DNA of 64,000 nucleotides from Oceanimonas pelagia. Lineage in GTDB: Bacteria > Pseudomonadota > Gammaproteobacteria > Enterobacterales > Aeromonadaceae. A model generated the notes under the pieces. The model saw only the letters and a list, made by a program, of their open reading frames with translations. It made no database searches and was not told the DNA's origin. The position numbers were made by a program, and so were the translations under genes. The stretch covers positions 3,394,501 to 3,458,500 of the forward strand of contig NZ_CP118224.1 in the NCBI RefSeq assembly GCF_030849025.1. The letters run 5' to 3'. Shown here piece by piece: positions 1 to 9,369 of the stretch. The number at the start of each line of letters is the position of its first letter. Position 1 is the stretch's first letter.

Positions 1-755
1 GTCTGCAGATTGGAGGTCAGGCAGGTCTCAATGCCGATTCGGTGCTCGGCCAGGTAGTCGAGCAGGCGTTCGTCTTCCACCGCGCGCACGCCGTGGCCGA
101 TGCGGCTGGCGCCCAGCTCCCGCACCGCCTGCCACACGCTGGCGCTGCCGGCGGCCTCGCCGGCGTGCACGGTGACCTGCAGGCCGGCGTCACGCACTCG
201 TCTGAAATGCTCGTTAAAGCGCTCGCCGGGAAAGCCGGCCTCGTCGCCGGCCAGATCCATGGCCACCAGCCTGCCGGCATGGGCCAGGCAGGCCGTCAGC
301 TCCCGCTCGCAGGCGGCCTCGCCAAAGGTGCGGCTCATGATGCCGATAAGCTTCACCGGCACGCCGAAATCCCGGCTGCCGGCGGTCACGCCGTCGATCA
401 CCGCTTCCACCACCCCTTCGGGTTCAAGCTCATGGCTCATGGCCATGTAACCGGGACTGAAGCGCAGCTCGGCGTAGTCGATGCCGGCATGTTGCAGATC
501 TTCCACGTTTTCATAGGCCACCCGGCGGCAGGCGTCGTAACTGCCCAGCACCTTGACGCCCCAGTCGAGCCTGGCGAGAAAGGAGAGCAGATCGGGGGTG
601 TTGCCCTGTACCTGCACATGGGGCAGCAGCCCGCTCAGGGTATCGGCGGGCAGGGCCAGGTTAAAGGCCCGGCCCAGCTCCAGTATGGTGGCCGGGCGAA
701 TATTGCCGTCCAGATGACGGTGCAGGTCGAGCAGGGGCAGGCTGGTGTCGATCAT
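1..755 (-). CDS. add: Adenosine deaminase, 3' end cut by the window edge
   Basis: Purine salvage enzyme that hydrolyses adenosine to inosine and ammonia in the cytosol. Translating the minus strand from the ATG at 755 gives [20 protein letters not shown], the classical Add N-terminus with the zinc-binding HxH motif (LHRHLDG). About 251 residues are visible; further in come VHAGEA (the H of the third zinc ligand) and RIGHG, both family motifs. The frame stays open to base 1, so the C-terminal part, including the SLNTDDP region, lies outside the window. A GGGAG Shine-Dalgarno sequence sits about 6 nt before the start. It is downstream of ntrBC on the same strand, 33 nt after the ntrC stop, so it may be read through from that operon. 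Confidence 0.92.
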   Translation of the reverse strand, partial: MIDTSLPLLDLHRHLDGNIRPATILELGRAFNLALPADTLSGLLPHVQVQGNTPDLLSFLARLDWGVKVLGSYDACRRVAYENVEDLQHAGIDYAELRFSPGYMAMSHELEPEGVVEAVIDGVTAGSRDFGVPVKLIGIMSRTFGEAACERELTACLAHAGRLVAMDLAGDEAGFPGERFNEHFRRVRDAGLQVTVHAGEAAGSASVWQAVRELGASRIGHGVRAVEDERLLDYLAEHRIGIETCLTSNLQ

Positions 756-788
756 GAAAACTCCCGTGTGAGAATGGCACCGTCAAGC

Positions 789-2222
<1,434 letters not shown>

Positions 2223-2231
2223 AAAGTGCTC

Positions 2232-3281
2232 CTATCGTCGTAACGGCAGATAAACAATAAATTCGGTATGACCCGGGCGGCTCTGGCATTCAATGCGGCC
2301 CTGGTGCTGGTGGATCAGCTCCTGGGCGATGGACAGCCCCAGCCCGGTGCCGCCTTCCCGGCCGGTGACCATGGGGTAGAACAGGGTGTCGTGCAGGGCG
2401 GCGGGAATGCCCGGGCCGTCGTCGATAATGCGCACCTCCGCCGCCAGCCGGTAGCGTTTGCCCTGCAGCATCACCTGAAAGGCGGTGCGGGTGCGAATGG
2501 TGATATGACCGTGATCGCCCAGCACCTCCACCGCGTTGCGCACCATGTTGAGAAAGGCCTGCTGCAACTGCTCCGAATCCATCGCCAGATCGGGAATGCT
2601 GGGATCGTAGTCGCGGCTGAGGGTGATGCCGGGGGGAATGTCCATGCTCACCAGCCGGCGCACCTGCTCCAGCACCGAGTGCAGGTTAATCACCTCCTGC
2701 TTGCCCGGGCGCTGGGGCCCGAGCAGCCGGTCCACCAGGTTACGCAGCCGGTCGGCCTGGGCGATGATCAGGTGGGTAAATTCCTTCAGCTCTTCCTTTT
2801 CCAGCTCCCGCTCCAGCAGCTGGGCGGCGCCGCGCAGGCCGCCGAGGGGGTTCTTGATCTCGTGGGCCAGGCCGCGCACCAGCTCCCGGGCCGCCTGTTG
2901 CTGGGCCCGTTGCTGCAGCTCCTGGCTGATCTTCTTTTGCTGGTCGATAAGCCGCAGCTCCATCAGCGCCAGGGTGCGCTTGTCCAGGGTAAAGGCGGTT
3001 ACGCTTACGTCCACCCAGCGGGGCAGGCCGTCGATCACCACCTGCACCTCGCTGTTGGTAAAGCCCTGCTCCAGCTCGATGCAGCGCTGAATGCGGCGCA
3101 TGTCGAGGGAGATGTCTTCCACCACCTGGTCCAGCCGGGCGTCCTGCAGCCGGCGCTTGCTCAGGGTCAGCAACTGCTCGGCGGCGGTGTTGGCAAAGTG
3201 CACCACCAGGTTGCCGTCCACCACCAGTACCGCCGTGAGCTGACTGTCGATGATGGTCTGAATGTTGATCCGGCTTTTCAC
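2232..3281 (-). CDS. glnL: Nitrogen regulation sensor histidine kinase NtrB (NRII)
   Basis: Cytosolic PII-controlled kinase/phosphatase acting on NtrC. The 349 residues contain an N-terminal PAS domain (about 8-75). The dimerisation/phosphotransfer helix has His140 in LAHEIKNPLGGLRG, and the HATPase domain has an N-box, DDGPGIP and GGTGLGLSIA. In enterics ntrBC directly follow glnA; here an efflux operon and an insertion sequence lie between them (3.5-7.3 kb). Two NtrC-type dyads sit 25-85 nt upstream, which suggests autoregulation by NtrC-P as at the E. coli glnL promoter. Confidence 0.97.
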   Translation of the reverse strand: MKSRINIQTIIDSQLTAVLVVDGNLVVHFANTAAEQLLTLSKRRLQDARLDQVVEDISLDMRRIQRCIELEQGFTNSEVQVVIDGLPRWVDVSVTAFTLDKRTLALMELRLIDQQKKISQELQQRAQQQAARELVRGLAHEIKNPLGGLRGAAQLLERELEKEELKEFTHLIIAQADRLRNLVDRLLGPQRPGKQEVINLHSVLEQVRRLVSMDIPPGITLSRDYDPSIPDLAMDSEQLQQAFLNMVRNAVEVLGDHGHITIRTRTAFQVMLQGKRYRLAAEVRIIDDGPGIPAALHDTLFYPMVTGREGGTGLGLSIAQELIHQHQGRIECQSRPGHTEFIVYLPLRR

Positions 3282-3305
3282 GTGTGAAGTCCTCTCGTGG
3301 GCGCC

Positions 3306-3364
3306 TGCACCAATGTGGTGCGAACAGTGTAACCCATGACCGGCGAATTGCTACATCATGGTGC
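3306..3364 (-). promoter_or_regulatory. Two NtrC-box-like dyads upstream of ntrB
   Basis: GCACC-AATGT-GGTGC (3307-3321) is a perfect dyad matching the NtrC consensus GCACC-N5-GGTGC. A second copy, GCTACATCATGGTGC (3350-3364), has a degraded left arm. Their position close to the ntrB start suggests repression or autoregulation rather than a remote enhancer. Confidence 0.7.
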
Positions 3365-3470
3365 AACTCTTTGCGGTCTGGCCGAAACATGGAGGTTCGG
3401 ACAATACCTTTGCAAAAACCTTGCCTGCAAGGGCGTGCTTTTTTGCCTAATACTGATAGCGTAAATATAA

Positions 3471-3482
3471 TTAGCTAGCTAA
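3471..3482. promoter_or_regulatory. Palindromic operator candidate for the MarR-type regulator
   Basis: TTAGCTAGCTAA is a perfect 12-bp palindrome in an AT-rich tract, 20 nt before the marR start. MarR regulators usually autoregulate through such sites. A second dyad, CCTTGC-CT-GCAAGG, lies at 3419-3432. Confidence 0.5.
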
Positions 3483-3501
3483 ATATATTGGGAGGGCAAC
3501 T

Positions 3502-3951
3502 ATGATGACACTGGGCATGGCGCTGGCCAATCTGGTGCGGCAGTGGCGGCTGATCAACGACGAGCGCCTCAGGCCTCTGGGGCTGACCCAGAGCCGCTGG
3601 ATCACCCTGAGCCACCTCAAGCAGGAAGACGGCATTCAACAGCACCGGCTGGCCCGCCGGGTGGGGGTGGAGGGTCCGTCGCTGGTGCGCACCCTGGACG
3701 GCCTGGAGCGGCTGGGGCTGGTGGAGCGCCGGCCCTGTGCCAATGACCGCCGGGGCAAGACGGTGCACCTGACTGCGGCGGTGCGGCCGCTGTTGTCGGA
3801 AATGGACGCCGTGCTGGACCATACTCGGGAACAGGTGCTGGCTGGTCTGAGCGAGGCGGAGCTGGCGGAGCTGGAGCGCATGGTGCGCCATATTGGCGCC
3901 AATCTGCAGCAACTGAGTGAGCAACTGGGCGAGCGAGAGGGCAAACAATGA
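3502..3951 (+). CDS. MarR-family transcriptional regulator (SlyA/EmrR-like)
   Basis: Winged-helix repressor of 149 residues, the normal MarR length. The first part resembles SlyA: LANLVRQWR, LTQSRWITLSHL and a recognition helix around GVEGPSLVRTLDGLERLGLVERRPC, followed by the wing DRRGKTVHLT. A GGGAGG Shine-Dalgarno sequence is at 3490-3495; ATG at 3502 or 3505 could be used. The stop overlaps the HlyD start by 4 nt (ATGA), so it is the first gene of a three-gene efflux operon and probably its ligand-responsive repressor. The inducer cannot be told from the sequence. Confidence 0.9.
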   Translation: MMTLGMALANLVRQWRLINDERLRPLGLTQSRWITLSHLKQEDGIQQHRLARRVGVEGPSLVRTLDGLERLGLVERRPCANDRRGKTVHLTAAVRPLLSEMDAVLDHTREQVLAGLSEAELAELERMVRHIGANLQQLSEQLGEREGKQ

Positions 3952-4997
3952 ACGCGGAGCAGAGTTTCAACCGCTGGGTACGCATCGCCCTGGCTGTTTT
4001 CGGCGTGCTGCTGCTGTACTTCGTGCTGATCGACAACTATGCCCCCATGACCCCTCAGGCCCAGGCGCACCGGCCGGTGCTGTCGGTGGCGCCGCGGGTG
4101 GCGGGCCAGGTGGCCAGGGTGGCGGTGACCAATAACCAGCCGGTGGCGGCGGGCGAGCTGCTGTTTGCGCTGGACGATACCGATTACCGGCTGGCCCTGG
4201 CCCGTACCCGGCTGCAACGGCAGCTGGCCGCCGCCGACCAGGAACGCCAGCAGGCAGCGATGCGGGCGGTGCGGGCGGAAATCGACCAGGCACGACTGCG
4301 GGCCGAGGAGCTGGCCCGGGAAGCCGCCCGGCTCGAGCGGCTGCACCGGCTCGGCCACATGTCGGTGCAGCAGGCCGAGCAGGCCCGCAACCAGGCGCAG
4401 CAGGCCGATAGTGCCCTGCAGGCGGTGCAGGCCCGGCAACAGCAAGCCGAGCAGGCGCTGGCGGCGGCGAGGCTGGCCTATGAGCAGGCCGACAATGCCT
4501 TTGCACAGGCCCGGCTGGCGCTGGAGCGCACTCGGGTAAAAGCAGAAATGGCCGGCCGGGTCGGCAACCTGCAGTTGCAGGAAGGGGTGCAGGCCCGGGC
4601 CGGGCAACCGTTGCTGGCACTGATTTCCAACGAACTGACGGTGATCGCCGATTTGCGGGAAAAAAGCCTGCGTCACGTCACCACCGGTACGCCGGTGGGG
4701 GTGGTGTTCGACGCCCTGCCCGGACGCATTTTCGACGGCCATGTCAGCAGCATCGACAGTGGCGTGCGCCAGGGTCAGCTGGCCCCCGACGGCCTGCTGG
4801 TGCAGCCGGAAAATACCGATCGCTGGGTGCGGGACGCCCAGCGGCTCAGGGTGCATATCAGCCTGGATGAGCCGGCGCCGGCGCTGGCCACCGGCGCGCG
4901 GGCCACGGTACAGCTGTTTCCCGAGGCGGGCCGCTGGCTGCACGGGCTGGGCTGGGCCCAGCTGTGGCTGGTCAGTCAGTTCCGCTATCTCTACTGA
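3948..4997 (+). CDS. HlyD/EmrA-family membrane fusion protein
   Basis: Periplasmic adaptor of a drug or aromatic-acid exporter. The 349 residues have one N-terminal membrane helix (about 10-28), then a biotinyl-lipoyl-like first half (VAPRVAGQVARVAVTNNQPV). A long coiled-coil hairpin rich in Ala, Gln and Arg follows (about 85-195), then the second lipoyl half and a beta-barrel. It overlaps marR by 4 nt and is followed after 13 nt by a DUF2955 membrane protein. The pairing HlyD plus DUF2955/FUSC-like protein is a known efflux arrangement; the outer-membrane partner must be encoded elsewhere. Confidence 0.9.
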   Translation: MNAEQSFNRWVRIALAVFGVLLLYFVLIDNYAPMTPQAQAHRPVLSVAPRVAGQVARVAVTNNQPVAAGELLFALDDTDYRLALARTRLQRQLAAADQERQQAAMRAVRAEIDQARLRAEELAREAARLERLHRLGHMSVQQAEQARNQAQQADSALQAVQARQQQAEQALAAARLAYEQADNAFAQARLALERTRVKAEMAGRVGNLQLQEGVQARAGQPLLALISNELTVIADLREKSLRHVTTGTPVGVVFDALPGRIFDGHVSSIDSGVRQGQLAPDGLLVQPENTDRWVRDAQRLRVHISLDEPAPALATGARATVQLFPEAGRWLHGLGWAQLWLVSQFRYLY

Positions 4998-5010
4998 GCG
5001 GCGTGTGGCC

Positions 5011-6024
5011 ATGACCCTTACCGACGACAAACTCAGGGGCTGTCTGCGCATTGCCATTGGCAGCACCATTGGCATGGTCACCGCCAAGGTGATGGACTGG
5101 CAGATGGGCGTGTTCTTTACCGTCTATCCCATGCTGCTGCTGGGCATGGTGCCGGTACTCAATCGCTTTGTCATGTTGCAGTTTATCGGCTCGTCGGCGC
5201 TTACCTCACTGGAGGTGATGCTGTTGCCGGGCCTGCTCGGGCACTGGCCGCCGGCCTACACGGTCGCGGTGTTTTTGCTGTTCTTGTGGCGCTTTTACCT
5301 GATGGCGAAGGGGCCGCTGATGCTGTTCGGGGCCACGGGATGCGTCAGCCTCAGCATCATGCTGCACTTTGCCAGCTACCCCCAGTTTCATCTGGCCGAC
5401 ATGGCCGCCAGCAACATGGTGGCGTCCTGCCTGTCGGTGGCGGTGGCGGCGGTGCTTTATGCCCTGCTGCCCAACCGTGAAGCCCCCGTGGCCCGGGCGC
5501 TGCCGGAGAAAAGCGACAACGTGCTGCGCCACCAGACCCTGCTGGGGGCCATTGTCGCCACCCTGAGTTTTGTGGTGTTTCAGACCCTGGATCTGGTGGA
5601 CTCGCTGTCGGCCCAGGTGGCCACCGTGCTGGTGCTGTTTCCCATGAGCTTCGCCGGTGCCGTGGTGTCGGGCCGGGCCCGTTGCATCGGCACCCTGCTG
5701 GGCTGCTCCATGGGCCTGCTGTTTCAGCTGGTGTTGTACGATCACTACCACCACCTGCTGCTGCTGGGGCTGGCCTTCTGGATTTGCGCCATGGTGTTCG
5801 CCCGCTGGCATGCCCGCGAGCCCATGCCCGGGGTGGGCTTTGCCGGCCTGACCACGGTGGGCATTCTGTTCGGCCAGTACGTATCGCCGGAGCACGATCT
5901 GGTGTTCAGCGCCCTTTACCGCATGAGCTCGATGACGGTGGCCATTCTGGTCACCCTGTGCTGCGTGTATCTGGTGCACAAGCTGCTCAACCTGTTTCCG
6001 TCCACCCGGCATCAGGTGTTGTAA
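5011..6024 (+). CDS. DUF2955 / FUSC-like inner-membrane transporter
   Basis: Polytopic membrane protein of 337 residues, starting MTLTDDKLRGCLRIAIGST. Two blocks of hydrophobic helices are separated by a short cytoplasmic loop near residues 155-175, the half-repeat plan of the aromatic-acid-exporter/FUSC group. The start at 5011 is preferred because upstream codons in this frame overlap the hlyD gene and have no membrane character. It is the third gene of the marR operon and probably the permease working with the adjacent HlyD protein. Substrate unknown. Confidence 0.82.
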   Translation: MTLTDDKLRGCLRIAIGSTIGMVTAKVMDWQMGVFFTVYPMLLLGMVPVLNRFVMLQFIGSSALTSLEVMLLPGLLGHWPPAYTVAVFLLFLWRFYLMAKGPLMLFGATGCVSLSIMLHFASYPQFHLADMAASNMVASCLSVAVAAVLYALLPNREAPVARALPEKSDNVLRHQTLLGAIVATLSFVVFQTLDLVDSLSAQVATVLVLFPMSFAGAVVSGRARCIGTLLGCSMGLLFQLVLYDHYHHLLLLGLAFWICAMVFARWHAREPMPGVGFAGLTTVGILFGQYVSPEHDLVFSALYRMSSMTVAILVTLCCVYLVHKLLNLFPSTRHQVL

Positions 6025-6030
6025 TTGTTG

Positions 6031-6072
6031 GTGAGGGGTGAGGGGTGAGGGGTGAGGGGTGAGGGGGGAGGG
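6031..6072 (+). repeat. G-rich heptamer array, GTGAGGG x 5 plus one variant
   Basis: Five exact tandem GTGAGGG units (6031-6065) and one variant (GGAGGGG) follow the DUF2955 stop. Units of the opposite orientation (CCTCACT, CCTCACC) occur at 7353-7380, on the other side of the insertion sequence, so the IS appears to sit inside or beside an older inverted heptamer array. Confidence 0.8.
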
Positions 6073-6106
6073 GTGTGGAGTGCCCCCGATAAAGTAGACA
6101 CTTAAG

Positions 6107-6916
6107 TTAAGCGGCAGCTGCGTAGGCATCGGGAGTCATCCCTCCCAGCGCCATGTGGCGCCGCACTTTCGGGTAATACTCGTCTGTATAATACCGGACT
6201 TCATCTGCCATTTCGTCTCTTCCGAGCACGCCCAGAGGGCGAGTCCACTCCTTCTTGAGTAGCGCGAAGAAGCTTTCCGAACAGGCGTTATCCCAGCAGT
6301 TACCTCGGCGTGACATGCTGATGGTGATTCCCCGTGTATTCAGCCATCTCATCACCTCTCCGTTGCGATACTGACTCCCTTGGTCCGAGTGGAACAACAG
6401 CTGTTTCCCATCTGGCCGCTGATGTTGCCATGCCTGCTCAAGGGCCTCCAGCACCAGTTGGGCGCTATTGATGGCACCCATGGCTCGGCCCACCACGCGG
6501 CGTGTGCCCAGGTCTAGGACTGCTGCGATGTAGAGCCAGCCTTCACTGCACCGGATTTGGGTGATATCTGATACCCAAACTCGGTTCGCTGAACCCACCG
6601 AGAACTGGCGATTCAACAGATTCGGTAACACAGGCAAGGACGATGTTGGCTTTTGATATCCTGCTTTAGGAGCCGTGCATGAACGATAACCAGCGTCTCT
6701 CAGCAAGCGCTGAACCTGGTTCTTGCCGCAGCAGAACCCGGCATCCCGTGCTTCCAGCCACAGCTTGCGATAACCCGGCACATTCTTCAGTTGCCTGGCT
6801 CGCTCGAGCAGGAAGGTGTTCAGCGTCCGTCGCTCGATGGCACGCGCCCCCGGAGAGTGTTGACGTGTTCGCCAGCGATAATATCCCGCTCGTGACACGT
6901 CGAGTACTTCACACAT
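6107..6916 (-). CDS. IS3-family transposase OrfB (DDE integrase domain)
   Basis: Catalytic half of the IS transposase, 269 residues from the ATG at 6916. An HTH_21-like region (VSRAGYYRWR) precedes the rve integrase core. The DDE triad is visible: first Asp in WVSDITQI, second Asp in HSDQGSQY, and Glu in ACSESFFALLKKE. In the -1 frame relative to orfA the reading is open upstream of this ATG and encodes FIEAHRSQRW, the typical start of OrfB in the OrfAB fusion. The active transposase is therefore probably made by frameshifting rather than from this ATG. Confidence 0.93.
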   Translation of the reverse strand: MCEVLDVSRAGYYRWRTRQHSPGARAIERRTLNTFLLERARQLKNVPGYRKLWLEARDAGFCCGKNQVQRLLRDAGYRSCTAPKAGYQKPTSSLPVLPNLLNRQFSVGSANRVWVSDITQIRCSEGWLYIAAVLDLGTRRVVGRAMGAINSAQLVLEALEQAWQHQRPDGKQLLFHSDQGSQYRNGEVMRWLNTRGITISMSRRGNCWDNACSESFFALLKKEWTRPLGVLGRDEMADEVRYYTDEYYPKVRRHMALGGMTPDAYAAAA

Positions 6917-6966
6917 TATCGAGACCCGCCAGCGTTGACTTCGGTGGGCCTCGATAAAGGCAAACC

Positions 6967-7284
6967 TTACTTGCCGTGCTTGGCGAAGTACTCTTGCGCC
7001 TTTTTTAGGATTTCGTTCTCCAGCTCTTTCCGCTCAAGCTGCTTCTTCAGCCGAGCTACCTCGCGCTCCAGCTCCTGCAGGCTTTTTTCTGGTCCGGTGT
7101 TTTCAACGGCTTTGTCGGATGATTTCTTGGTCATGCTCCACTCTCTACGCCAGCGACTCAATTGGTTAGGATGGATCCCAAGTCTGCCAGCAAGCTGAGC
7201 TTGTGTCTCTGTGGTGGAGAGCGAGGCCTCGACGGCCTCACGTTTGAATGCATCGCTAAAGCGACGGTGGGGTTTGTATTTCAT
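6967..7284 (-). CDS. IS3-family transposase OrfA (helix-turn-helix)
   Basis: DNA-binding half of the transposase, 105 residues. An N-terminal HTH_Tnp_1 domain (about 8-55, containing AGRLGIHPNQLSRWRREW) is followed by a leucine-zipper-like coiled coil (LQELEREVARLKKQLERKE). Near its 3' end, codons AAA AAG lie in the slippery heptamer at 7000-7006, from which a -1 shift leads into orfB. Confidence 0.93.
   Translation of the reverse strand: MKYKPHRRFSDAFKREAVEASLSTTETQAQLAGRLGIHPNQLSRWRREWSMTKKSSDKAVENTGPEKSLQELEREVARLKKQLERKELENEILKKAQEYFAKHGK
7000..7006 (-). other. Programmed -1 frameshift site of the IS (A AAA AAG)
   Basis: Read on the minus strand, six A followed by G lie in the orfA frame as A-AAA-AAG. 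After a -1 shift the frame runs without a stop through VRFAFIEAHRSQRW into OrfB. This is the standard expression mode of IS3 elements. Confidence 0.8.
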
Positions 7285-7385
7285 AACACCTTCTCATCTA
7301 ATGAAGGTGTCTACTTTTCTCGGGCCAGTCCAGTGAGGGGGGAGTTGGATCTCCTCACTCCTCACCTCTGTCACCTCACTATTCA

Positions 7386-7414
7386 AAAACAAAAAAGGCC
7401 CGTTTGCACGGGCC
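7386..7414 (-). terminator. Rho-independent terminator of glnA
   Basis: Hairpin GGCCCG-TTTGCA-CGGGCC (7397-7414), followed on the minus strand by a T-rich run (TTTTTTG then TTTTT), 29 nt after the glnA stop. Confidence 0.85.
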
Positions 7415-7442
7415 CTTTGACGTTCAGCGTATCGCTACCAGC

Positions 7443-8852
7443 TTACACGGAGTAGTACAGGTCAAACTCCAGCGGATGCACGGCCATGTTGATGGTCTCG
7501 GCTTCCTTGCGCTTGTACTTGATGTAGGCGTCGATAAACTCGTCGGAGAACACGCCGCCACGGGTCAGGAACTCGCGGTCCTGGTCCAGGTTGTTCAGGG
7601 CGTCGTCCAGCGAGGTGGCCACGGTCGGGATTTCGGCGGCTTCTTCGGCCGGCAGATCGTACAGATCCTTGTCCATGGCATCGCCCGGGTGGATCTTGTT
7701 CTGAATGCCGTCCAGGCCGGCCATCAGCAGGGCCGCAAAGCACAGATAGGGGTTGGCGGCCGGATCCGGGAAGCGGGTCTCGATGCGGCGGGCCTTGGGC
7801 GAACCAACCAGCGGAATCCGAATGGAGGCGGAGCGGTTGCGGGCGGAGTAGGCCAGCATCACCGGCGCTTCAAAACCGGGCACCAGACGGCGATAGGAGT
7901 TGGTGGACGGGTTGGTGATGGCGTTCAGGGCACGGGCGTGCTTGATGATACCGCCAATGTAGTACAGCGCCAGTTCGGACAGGCCGCCGTACAGGTCGCC
8001 GGCGAACAGGTTTTCACCGTTCTTGCCCAGGGACTGGTGCACGTGCATGCCGGAACCATTGTCGCCCACCAGCGGCTTGGGCATGAAGGTGGCGGTCTTG
8101 TTGAAGGCGTGGGCGACGTTGTGAACCACATACTTGTAGATCTGGATTTCGTCGGCCTTCTTGGTCAGGGTGTTGAATTTGCAGGCAATTTCGTTCTGAC
8201 CGGCGGTGGCCACTTCGTGGTGGTGAGCTTCAACCACCAGGCCCATTTCTTCCATGATCAGACACATGGCGGAGCGAATGTCGTGGGAAGAGTCGATGGG
8301 AGCTACCGGGAAGTAACCGCCCTTCACGCCCGGACGGTGGCCCTTGTTGCCTTCGGCGTAGTCGCGACCGGAGTTCCATTTTGCCTCGGAGTCATCAACC
8401 TTGAAGAAGCTGCCGGACATGTCGGTGTGGAAGCGCACGTCGTCGAACATGAAGAATTCCGGCTCGGGGCCGATCAGCACGGTGTCGGCAATGCCGGTGG
8501 ACACCAGGTATTCCTCGGCGCGGCGGGCGATGGAGCGCGGATCCCGGTCGTAACCCTGCATGGTGGCGGGCTCGAGCACGTCACAGCGAATGTTCAGGGT
8601 GGCGTCTTCGGTAAAGGGGTCCATTACGGCGGTGGACGGATCGGGCATCAGCACCATGTCGGACTCGTGAATGGTCTTCCATGCGGTCATGGATGAGCCG
8701 TCAAACATCTTGCCTTCTTCAAAAAAGTCATCGTTGATTTGGTTGACCGGAAGGCTGATGTGCTGCTCTTTACCCTTGATATCGGTAAAACGCAGATCGA
8801 CGAATTTGACATCGTGTTCCTTGATCATGTCCATTACGGTTTCGATTGACAT
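7443..8852 (-). CDS. glnA: Glutamine synthetase type I
   Basis: Makes glutamine from glutamate, ammonia and ATP; dodecameric and adenylylated in gammaproteobacteria. From the ATG at 8852 it has 469 residues, the E. coli length, starting [20 protein letters not shown]. An in-frame ATG 51 nt further upstream is disfavoured because GGAGGT lies 9 nt before 8852. Motifs seen: [10 protein letters not shown], the metal/ATP site region [30 protein letters not shown], and [10 protein letters not shown] around the adenylylatable Tyr. It is separated from ntrBC and monocistronic, with its own terminator and an NtrC/sigma-54 control region. Confidence 0.98.
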   Translation of the reverse strand: MSIETVMDMIKEHDVKFVDLRFTDIKGKEQHISLPVNQINDDFFEEGKMFDGSSMTAWKTIHESDMVLMPDPSTAVMDPFTEDATLNIRCDVLEPATMQGYDRDPRSIARRAEEYLVSTGIADTVLIGPEPEFFMFDDVRFHTDMSGSFFKVDDSEAKWNSGRDYAEGNKGHRPGVKGGYFPVAPIDSSHDIRSAMCLIMEEMGLVVEAHHHEVATAGQNEIACKFNTLTKKADEIQIYKYVVHNVAHAFNKTATFMPKPLVGDNGSGMHVHQSLGKNGENLFAGDLYGGLSELALYYIGGIIKHARALNAITNPSTNSYRRLVPGFEAPVMLAYSARNRSASIRIPLVGSPKARRIETRFPDPAANPYLCFAALLMAGLDGIQNKIHPGDAMDKDLYDLPAEEAAEIPTVATSLDDALNNLDQDREFLTRGGVFSDEFIDAYIKYKRKEAETINMAVHPLEFDLYYSV

Positions 8853-8920
8853 GGATTTCGACCTCCAAAAATAAGCATCCCAGGGTCTGATGAACAAATT
8901 CATCAGTTGCCATTTACTAA

Positions 8921-8935
8921 GCTAAAACCGTGCCA
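8921..8935 (-). promoter_or_regulatory. Sigma-54 promoter of glnA (-24/-12)
   Basis: On the minus strand TGGCACGGTTTTAGC matches the sigma-54 consensus TGGCAC-N5-TTGC with one mismatch in the -12 element. It lies about 70 nt before the glnA start codon, with NtrC boxes about 70-100 nt further upstream, the standard enhancer geometry. Confidence 0.8.
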
Positions 8936-9000
8936 TGTTGGTAACGCGCTGTTATTAAAGCGAATTAACCGCAGGAAGGCGAACTGCTCCCACTGTGTGC

Positions 9001-9048
9001 GCACCAGTGTGGTGCAACCCTGAATCCTTTTGGTGCACCGTGTGTTGT
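9001..9048 (-). promoter_or_regulatory. NtrC enhancer sites upstream of glnA
   Basis: GCACC-AGTGT-GGTGC (9001-9015) is a perfect NtrC dyad and differs by one base from the box before ntrB. A weaker copy (GCACCGTGTGTTGTGC) starts near 9034. Their distance from the -24/-12 element fits an enhancer. Confidence 0.8.
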
Positions 9049-9369
9049 GCGCGCCATCAAGGTGCAGGGTGTTCGGCGTCCGCAGCCGGCCGTGGCTTCA
9101 GCGCATAATATCATTCAAGCCGGACGGAAGGATCGGTCCGGATCCTTTTAATTTGCGGCGGGCGTCTGCCGCGCCCCGTGGGCTTGCATTCGGCCCCCGT
9201 TGGCCCTGCCGGCAGGAAACACAATAAATTAATATGTTGAAGCGGCTAAAGCGTGTACAATTTCCAGCCCTTTTTATTTGGTTCCGCTGCAACCCTGGCG
9301 ACGGACCCCTCATGAGAGCGGCCGCGCCGGCGGGCGCCCGCCTCGAAAATATGCGAGCGAAAGAAATTA

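Larger units (their letters stand above)
6081..7327 (-). mobile_element. IS3-family insertion sequence, about 1.25 kb
   Basis: Near-matching terminal inverted repeats of about 21 bp lie at 6081-6101 and, inverted, at 7307-7327; both share AAAGTAGACAC. They enclose orfA and orfB on the minus strand with an A6G slippery heptamer. The trinucleotide AGT at 6079-6081 and 7327-7329 may be the 3-bp target duplication; if so the element proper is 6082-7326. Both frames are intact and the ends are present, so it may be recently mobile. It lies between the DUF2955 gene and the glnA terminator. Confidence 0.9.
8853..9369. other. Divergent glnA/typA regulatory region, no gene
   Basis: A 517-nt gene-free stretch holding the glnA sigma-54 promoter and NtrC sites on the left and the typA leader on the right. 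I see no convincing small gene. The typA side is AT-rich at 9220-9260 (TACAAT at 9255), but no well-spaced -35/-10 pair could be assigned. Confidence 0.6.
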
